This document shows, piece after piece, positions 58,561 to 64,000 of a stretch of 64,000 nt of DNA (position 1 is its first letter; each line of letters begins with the position of its first letter). This stretch comes from DASXRU01 sp034665305 (lineage in GTDB: Bacteria > Acidobacteriota > Blastocatellia > Pyrinomonadales > Pyrinomonadaceae). The notes beneath the pieces were generated by a model. That model was not told where the DNA came from. It did no database searches and saw only the letters and a program-made list of their open reading frames with translations. The stretch is taken from positions 450,505 to 514,504 of the forward strand of contig JAXDFZ010000010.1 of assembly GCA_034665305.1 (NCBI GenBank), in the 5' to 3' direction. A program made the translations under genes and the position numbers.

Positions 58561-61308
58561 ATGACCACCTCTCCAGGTACATTTTGTCCTTACAAAGGTC
58601 TGCAGCCCTACACCGAGGCGGACCGGAAATACTTTTTCGGACGAACGCGCGATCAGGGAATAATCAAGTCGAATCTCTTCGCGTCCACGCTGACAGTTTT
58701 TTACGGCGCCAGCGGCGTCGGCAAGAGTTCAGTGCTGCTGGCCGGAGTTGTGCCGCGCCTGAAAGAAGAACCGCGCACGGCAGTCGTAGCGGTCTTCAAT
58801 AAATGGCAAAGCGAAGATTTTATGACTGCGCTCAAAACTGAAATTGCGGCGCAGGCGGCCACGGAAACCGCCGTCGCGATGGATTTGCCGTTAGACACGT
58901 TTCTGGCGCAAACCCAGCGCGCAGCCGGGATGCCAATCCTTATCATCTTCGATCAGTTCGAAGAGTATTTTCTTTATCATCCGCCCTCACCGACGGCCGA
59001 CGCGTTTGAGGCCGCGTTTGCGCGCGCGGTGAATCGCCGCGATGTCCACGTCAACTTTCTGCTTTCGCTGCGTGAGGACGGCGTCAGCAAACTCGATCGC
59101 TTTCAGGGTCGCATTCCGAGTTTACTCAACAACCTGCTGCGCCTGGAGCACCTGGATCGCGCGGCGGCGGCGGAAGCGATCACCAAACCTTTGGAGGAGT
59201 TCAACCGCGAACTCGCCGGCGGGCAAACCGCAATGAGCATCGAGCCGGGGTTGGTGGAGGCGGTGCTGGATGATTTGACGGCCGCGCGGGTCGCACCGGA
59301 ACAGCAGGGTCAGGGACAGGTGGACCAGTCGTGGGGCGAGGTCACCATGCCGATCGAAACTCCTTTCCTGCAGGTAGTCCTGACGCGGCTGTGGGAACAG
59401 GAGAAGGAGAACAGCTCAAGCGTTCTGCGGCTGAAGACTTACGACGCAATGGGGCGCGCGCTGAACATCGCGCGTACACATCTCGACAATATGATGGCGA
59501 AGCTGACCGCCGCGCAGCGCGAAACCGCATCCCAACTTCTGCGGTACCTGGTGACACCTTCCGGCTCCAAGATTGCGCAGGAATCAGGCGCGCTTGCTTC
59601 CTGGAGCGAGGTCCACGCCGCTGAGGTAGAGTCACTTCTAAATCGCCTGAGCGCACCGGACATGCGCATCCTGAAAACGGTTCAAACCCCGGGCCAGCCG
59701 CTTCGTTACGAGATCTTTCACGATGTCCTGGCGCCGGCGATTCTGGATTGGCGCGGCCGCTACGTTCAGGAACAGAAACAACTGGAGGCTGAAAGAGAAG
59801 CGCTCAAGCAACGGGCCCTGGCTGAGGAACAGCTGGCGCGCCAACGCAAAAAAGCAAAGCGCGCTCGCTGGATCGCTGTTGGTTCGGTTTTGCTTTTGAT
59901 AGTAATGGGCGTCCTTGCATGGAAGGCTTTCCAGGCGAAATACACAGCGCGTTCCCACGAGCTCGCGGCCTATGCAAAGTCGCAATTGACGATTGACCCT
60001 GAAGTTGCATTACTGCTTGCCATCGAAGCCGCGGAGACGAAACGGACTCCACACTCACTGGACGCACTCAGAAACGCACTGCTCGAATCACAGGTCAGCG
60101 CCGTGGTGGGCACGCCGAAAGGCAAAAGAATTGCCGGCGTGGCTTTTAGTCCTGACGGAAAATATGTGGTCACCGCAAGTTGGGATGCTACGGCCCACGT
60201 TTGGGATACAGCCACGGGCAAAAGCATAAGTGTGTTGACCGGACATCAGGGTCAACTCTACGTTGGGTCGTTCAGCCCCGACGGCAAGTACTTGCTTACC
60301 GCCGGCGGCGATGGGAGTTCGGGTTCGACGCGCGTCTGGGAAGACTGGAACACCGCGACGCCCAAGCTCATCAAAACAATTACTGAGGCGAACGGAATTG
60401 GGACCGCCGGTTTTAGCCCGGATGGCAACCACATTCTGACCGGCGGCGGCGAAGGGAAGGTGCGCGTCTGGGAATGGAAGAGTGATCCGCCCAGGGTCAA
60501 AGCAGAGCTCACGATTTCCACCGCGCTGGCCGCGGCGGCTTCGCGACCGACGCCGGAAGCTACTTACTCACTGCCGGCGGAGACCAGCACCGCGAGTGCT
60601 CAGGTCGCTGATACGTCGGCTTCGCCTCAACCAGATTTAACTCCTGAGCCAACACCGCTGCCGGCCGCTACGCCGGCGAGAGCGATTCTTATCTTCAAAG
60701 CAGAGTTCAGTCCGGACGGCAAGTCAATAATAATCGCGGCGAAGAACAGTAAAGCCTTGATTTGGTCTTGGATGGAACCGGCGAATAACGTGATCACTCT
60801 GAGCGGCCATACCTTTGCGCTCTACGATGCTGCCTTCAGTGGTGACGGCAAGTACGCAGTCACCGCGAGTGACGACGCCACGGCGATTGTCTGGGGCTTA
60901 AATGAAAGGGATCCCAAGCCACGCGCGATCGTGAATCTGGTGCCCCAGCGCATCAGGGGAGTCGCGTTTAGTCACGATGGCAAGTACATCGCGACCGCCA
61001 GTTACGATAAGCTGGCAAGGATTTGGCCGCTTAAGCTGCCAGGTTCAAATCGAGAGAAGCCGGTAGAGCTGAGCAACGCTATTGTGCTGCGCGGACATAC
61101 GGGGTTGTTGGTGTGTGTGGCCTTCAGCCCGGACGGAAAGTTCCTGGCCACCGGAAGCGACGACGGCACAGCCCGAATCTGGCGGACCGGAAAACTGGGA
61201 GAAGACGCGATCAAAAACCTGTCCTCGGACGACCTGATACATTTAGCCAAACAGCAAGTAACGCGCCAGTTAACGACCGACGAAAGAAAGAAATACACGG
61301 ACCAATAG
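58561..61308 (+). CDS. nSTAND NTPase with C-terminal WD40 repeats (putative sensor)
   Basis: 915 residues. It starts FCPYKGLQPYTEADRKYFFGR, the usual opening of nSTAND1 NTPases. Walker A is GASGVGKS (49-56) and Walker B ILIIFDQFEE (126-135). A helical region follows to ~420, then a charged coiled stretch and one membrane helix (~435-455). WD40 repeats occupy ~515-890 (FSPDGKYVVTASWDATAHVWDTATGK type), with a Pro/Thr/Ala-rich insert at ~655-705. No effector domain is fused; the upstream SIR2 gene may supply it. STAND proteins assemble on ligand binding. The membrane helix may place the NTPase inside the cell and the propeller outside, or both at the membrane. Start ATG 58561. Confidence 0.9.
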   Translation: MTTSPGTFCPYKGLQPYTEADRKYFFGRTRDQGIIKSNLFASTLTVFYGASGVGKSSVLLAGVVPRLKEEPRTAVVAVFNKWQSEDFMTALKTEIAAQAATETAVAMDLPLDTFLAQTQRAAGMPILIIFDQFEEYFLYHPPSPTADAFEAAFARAVNRRDVHVNFLLSLREDGVSKLDRFQGRIPSLLNNLLRLEHLDRAAAAEAITKPLEEFNRELAGGQTAMSIEPGLVEAVLDDLTAARVAPEQQGQGQVDQSWGEVTMPIETPFLQVVLTRLWEQEKENSSSVLRLKTYDAMGRALNIARTHLDNMMAKLTAAQRETASQLLRYLVTPSGSKIAQESGALASWSEVHAAEVESLLNRLSAPDMRILKTVQTPGQPLRYEIFHDVLAPAILDWRGRYVQEQKQLEAEREALKQRALAEEQLARQRKKAKRARWIAVGSVLLLIVMGVLAWKAFQAKYTARSHELAAYAKSQLTIDPEVALLLAIEAAETKRTPHSLDALRNALLESQVSAVVGTPKGKRIAGVAFSPDGKYVVTASWDATAHVWDTATGKSISVLTGHQGQLYVGSFSPDGKYLLTAGGDGSSGSTRVWEDWNTATPKLIKTITEANGIGTAGFSPDGNHILTGGGEGKVRVWEWKSDPPRVKAELTISTALAAAASRPTPEATYSLPAETSTASAQVADTSASPQPDLTPEPTPLPAATPARAILIFKAEFSPDGKSIIIAAKNSKALIWSWMEPANNVITLSGHTFALYDAAFSGDGKYAVTASDDATAIVWGLNERDPKPRAIVNLVPQRIRGVAFSHDGKYIATASYDKLARIWPLKLPGSNREKPVELSNAIVLRGHTGLLVCVAFSPDGKFLATGSDDGTARIWRTGKLGEDAIKNLSSDDLIHLAKQQVTRQLTTDERKKYTDQ

Positions 61309-61322
61309 CGGATGCAATGTAA

Positions 61323-61341
61323 CGCAAACTGTTAGTTTGCG
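61323..61341 (+). terminator. Perfect hairpin CGCAAACT-GTT-AGTTTGCG
   Basis: 8-bp stem, 3-base loop, 14 bases after the nSTAND stop. No T-run follows, so termination efficiency is uncertain; it may separate the SIR2/nSTAND unit from lpxA. Confidence 0.45.
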
Positions 61342-61372
61342 GTCCCCGGCTAACAGTACCAGTTACATTAGA

Positions 61373-62176
61373 ATGAGCATTCATCCCACAGCCATTGTCA
61401 GCGCAAAGGCGCAAGTGTCTGCAGATGTCAGCATCGGACCCTACGCCGTCATCGAAGACGAAGTTGTAATCGGTGAGGGTTGCACCATTGCCGCGCACGC
61501 GGTCGTCAAACGGTTCACCACGCTGGGCCGGCGCAATCGAGTTTTCGAACATGCCATACTCGGCGGCGAGCCACAGGACGTTAAGTTCAAAGACGAACCC
61601 AGCGAATTGATCGTCGGCGATGACAATCTCATCCGCGAGTTCACTACCTTGCACCGCGCCAGTGGCGCAGGCGCGGCCACGCTAATCGGTAACCGCAACT
61701 TTTTAATGGTGGGAGTGCACATTGCGCATAATTGCGTAATCGGCGACGACAACATCTTTGCCAACGAAGTAGCGCTGGCGGGCCATATCACAATCGAGGA
61801 TCACGTCTTCCTGTCGAACAATGTCGGCGCGCATCAGTTCGTGCGTTTCGGCCGGTACGCAATGGTGGGCGGCAAATCCAAGATCGTTCAGGACGTGTTG
61901 CCGTTCTTTATCACTGACGGAAATCCGCCGCGGGTGAGGGGATTGAATTCGGTCGGCCTGCGCCGCGCCGGTTTCCCGAAAGAGTCGCTGCGGGCTTTGA
62001 AGGACGCTTACTATCGTTTACTTCGATCCGGGTTGCCGCTTGCCGATGTCCTGATCGAACTGGAACAAGTGCCGGATGAAAACGTGGTCCATCTGGTAAA
62101 GTTCATCCGCGGAACGAAAAGAGGATTCACTCGCGCTGGTAAACGAGAAGCTCGGGCCATTGGGACACGCGTATAG
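61373..62176 (+). CDS. lpxA: UDP-N-acetylglucosamine O-acyltransferase
   Basis: 267 residues from ATG 61373 (E. coli LpxA 262). An in-frame upstream start would add 12 residues overlapping the intergenic hairpin region. Left-handed beta-helix hexapeptide repeats fill the first ~190 residues. MVGVHIAHNCVIGD contains the two histidines matching the catalytic pair of LpxA (H116/H119, like H122/H125 of E. coli). The C-terminal helices (FPKESLRALKDAYYRLLRSG) are typical. It adds the first 3-hydroxyacyl chain in lipid A synthesis in the cytoplasm. It lies 35 bases before lpxD, but fabZ and lpxB are absent from this spot. Confidence 0.95.
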   Translation: MSIHPTAIVSAKAQVSADVSIGPYAVIEDEVVIGEGCTIAAHAVVKRFTTLGRRNRVFEHAILGGEPQDVKFKDEPSELIVGDDNLIREFTTLHRASGAGAATLIGNRNFLMVGVHIAHNCVIGDDNIFANEVALAGHITIEDHVFLSNNVGAHQFVRFGRYAMVGGKSKIVQDVLPFFITDGNPPRVRGLNSVGLRRAGFPKESLRALKDAYYRLLRSGLPLADVLIELEQVPDENVVHLVKFIRGTKRGFTRAGKREARAIGTRV

Positions 62177-62211
62177 AGTACAAGCTTTAGCTTGAGTCTT
62201 ACATCAACACT

Positions 62212-63249
62212 ATGTCGGAAACAAAAACTCTAACCGTGGCTGAACTAGCGGCGCACGTTGGTGGCCTTGCTGTCGGCGACGGTACGATAGAAATCAATCG
62301 AGTAGCGGGTCTCGAAGCCGCTGGCGCAGGCGACATTTCTTACGTTGAGGATGAGAAGTTTTTCGCGGCGGCGAGCACGAGTAGAGCGGCGTGCCTGATT
62401 GTGCGTGCAGGAGCGGCCGTCGATTCTCCTTGCCGCATCGAAGTGGCAAAACCGAAGTTGGCTTTCGCGCTGGTCGCCGAGCTGCTTTGTCCCCGGAAAA
62501 AGCACGAGCCATCAGTGCACAGTTCGGCGGCCATCGCCCACAACGCCGATATTGATTTGACTGTGTTTATCGGCGCGCATGTCACTGTCGGAGAGAACAC
62601 GCGGATTAACTCGGGCACGGAAATTCACAGCGGCGTGAGCATTGGTGATCACGTAGTCATCGGCCATGACTGCGTCCTGCATCCGAATGTAGTGATCTAT
62701 GACAATGTTACTCTCGGCGACGGCGTGATTCTGCATGCCGGAGTCGTCGTCGGCGCCGATGGTTTTGGATATGTGCGCGACGAACTAAAACATCATAAGT
62801 TCCCACAGATCGGCACGGTGATAATCGAAGATGAGGTTGAGATTGGCGCGAGTACTACGGTCGATCGCGGTGCATTGGGTCGCACCCGTATCGGCCGCGG
62901 AACCAAGATCGATAACCTGGTCCATGTAGGGCACAACGTAGACATCGGCGAACGCGTGATCATCGCCGCGCAGACCGGAATCAGCGGCAGCGTCACAATC
63001 GAAGACGACGTGATCATTGGTGGCCAGGTAGGCTTCGGCGATCACATTCGCGTGCTGAGCGGAGCCGTGATTGGATCAAAGGCCGGGATTCTGCCAGGAA
63101 AGATCGTACGGCCCGGAATGTGGTGGGGCATCCCGATCCAGCCGCTGGATGATTACAAGCGGATGAACGCCCACCTCGGTCGCTTGCCGCAGATGCGCGC
63201 CGAACTTAAGGACCTGCGCGAGCGGCTGAAGAAACTGGAAGAAGACTAG
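62212..63249 (+). CDS. lpxD: UDP-3-O-(3-hydroxyacyl)glucosamine N-acyltransferase
   Basis: 345 residues. The N-terminal uridine-binding domain (LTVAELAAHVGGLAVGDGTIEINRVAGLEAAGAGDISYVEDEKF) is followed by hexapeptide repeats from ~100 to ~300 and a C-terminal helix with LPQMRAELKDLRERLKKLEED. NLVHVGHNVDIGE carries the catalytic His, and GADGFGYVRDE is a conserved loop in LpxD. It adds the second 3-hydroxyacyl chain in lipid A synthesis. ATG 62212 is the first good start. Confidence 0.96.
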   Translation: MSETKTLTVAELAAHVGGLAVGDGTIEINRVAGLEAAGAGDISYVEDEKFFAAASTSRAACLIVRAGAAVDSPCRIEVAKPKLAFALVAELLCPRKKHEPSVHSSAAIAHNADIDLTVFIGAHVTVGENTRINSGTEIHSGVSIGDHVVIGHDCVLHPNVVIYDNVTLGDGVILHAGVVVGADGFGYVRDELKHHKFPQIGTVIIEDEVEIGASTTVDRGALGRTRIGRGTKIDNLVHVGHNVDIGERVIIAAQTGISGSVTIEDDVIIGGQVGFGDHIRVLSGAVIGSKAGILPGKIVRPGMWWGIPIQPLDDYKRMNAHLGRLPQMRAELKDLRERLKKLEED

Positions 63250-63344
63250 GTCAGAACCGCCTGCGGTAGCGGGCGGGCCTGCTTATCTGGTGGGTCTCAT
63301 GCGCTGCAGATGAGGGCCCGCCCGCTACCGCAGGCGGTTCTGAC
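63250..63344. repeat. Perfect 29-base inverted repeat, bidirectional terminator-like
   Basis: Arm 63250-63279 (GTCAGAACCGCC ... GCGGGCGGGC) and arm 63316-63344 (GCCCGCCCGC ... GGCGGTTCTGAC) are exact complements over about 29 bases. It sits between the convergent lpxD and DUF4214 genes and is the same family as 31521-31546. Confidence 0.75.
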
Positions 63345-64000
63345 CTATCGACGGCACTCGCCGTTGTTGTGACTGACCACCGCACTAAACCGGTTCTGAT
63401 ACTCCGCCGAGGTAATAAACGAGCAGACCATGCCGCGGAAGTTGCCCGCCTCGCGGTTGTTCAGTACGTTCAACCAGAACGCATAGCCGTCCGGCTCCGG
63501 GTTGCGGCGCAGATAGGCGAAGTATTCGGTTAAGACAAACGCCGGGTTGTAAGTGCCCTGCCGGAGCCAGGGGTCGGACACCAGTTGCCGGAGCACCAGG
63601 GCGCGGCTCTGGTTCATATCGGCTCCGGTTTGATAGAGACCCAGCAACACGCCCCGCTGTGCTCCCAGATCCACATTCGAAGTCTGCCAGACCTGCTGCA
63701 GCAGGGCATCCACGAAGGATTCACCCGTAGTGTTTCCCTGATACTGCTGCAGGAACTCTGCCCGTTTGACGAAGCTTGCCGCAAAGGCCGCCTTCTCAGT
63801 CTCCAGTTCCGGCCCACCTATCACCAGCTTGCGGTCCGCCGTGTATTCCGGGTATCCCGGTGGGCGGCCGAGGGAGCTCTGATAGACGTTGTAGATAAAC
63901 GCGCCCGTCTGCTGGAACTCCTGCTCAATGAAGAAGGCGGCGGCAATATCGCTCCGTCTTGTGTTTACGCAAGCAGCATCGTTACCGCACTTCAGGAGCT
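63345..64000 (-). CDS. DUF4214-domain protein (5' part outside window)
   Basis: The frame stays open to the right edge: upstream of ATG 63824 it reads AAFFIEQEFQQTGAFIYNVYQSSLGRPPGYPEYTADRKLV, continuous with the rest, so that ATG is internal. The pattern FIYNVYQSSLGR ... YTADRKLVIGGPELETEKAAFAASFVKRAEF and FAYLRRNPEPDGYAFWLNVL matches the C-terminal DUF4214 region of the first gene in the window almost block by block, and the protein ends NNGECRR. Probably a secreted surface protein; the N-terminal domain is not visible. Confidence 0.8.
   Translation of the reverse strand, partial: LLKCGNDAACVNTRRSDIAAAFFIEQEFQQTGAFIYNVYQSSLGRPPGYPEYTADRKLVIGGPELETEKAAFAASFVKRAEFLQQYQGNTTGESFVDALLQQVWQTSNVDLGAQRGVLLGLYQTGADMNQSRALVLRQLVSDPWLRQGTYNPAFVLTEYFAYLRRNPEPDGYAFWLNVLNNREAGNFRGMVCSFITSAEYQNRFSAVVSHNNGECRR

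Overview
The window looks like a chromosomal segment of an Acidobacteriota member, most likely Blastocatellia/Pyrinomonadales (subdivision 4). This is inferred from several traits. Secreted proteins carry DUF4214 domains and two of them end in NNGEC-R/E-R. There are large YfhO/GT-C-like membrane proteins, a very large RHS protein, a WD40-caspase protein, lipid A genes, and a radical SAM protein resembling the enzymes that join lipid tails into membrane-spanning lipids. Base composition is moderately GC-rich. Intergenic gaps are packed with nested palindromic repeats. No rRNA, integrase, transposase or CRISPR array was seen.

Layout. 1-1604 is the 3' part of a metzincin-like secreted protein with DUF4214. 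1699-14275 is a glycan and membrane region: a methyltransferase, GT-C/YfhO-type membrane proteins, a GT39-like glycosyltransferase, a STELLO-like and a GT2 glycosyltransferase, and an ankyrin lipoprotein. 14506-22342 holds an 1878-residue RHS/YD-repeat protein, a YCF48-like beta-propeller gene, and two broken RHS tail fragments bounded by a 29-base direct repeat. 22587-33772 is a same-strand run: DprE1-like oxidase, UbiA-type DPPR-synthase-like prenyltransferase, methyltransferase with an Ig-like tail, YfhO protein and two related membrane proteins. A convergent Wzt-type ABC ATPase follows. Together these suggest export and decoration of a surface polysaccharide built partly from polyprenyl-phosphate sugars.

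35782-39687 encodes a secreted WD40-caspase protein. 39947-50643 has a SIMPL protein, a DUF1801-like protein and a giant cyclic beta-1,2-glucan synthase-like enzyme. 50844-53652 has an MFS transporter, endonuclease III, tRNA-Gln(CUG) and a HisKA-only protein. 53664-57275 has two exported proteins of unknown function and a Tes/MSS-like radical SAM enzyme. 57640-61308 is a two-gene unit, a free-standing SIR2-domain protein followed by an nSTAND NTPase with WD40 repeats, resembling an NAD-targeting immune or conflict system. 61373-63249 is lpxA-lpxD. The window closes inside another DUF4214 gene.

The strongest candidates for new biology are the SIR2/nSTAND-WD40 pair, the membrane-spanning-lipid enzyme candidate, the degraded RHS tail cassette, and a population of repeats inserted inside one another. 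One repeat copy lies in frame inside a membrane protein gene, and other copies have supplied gene ends.
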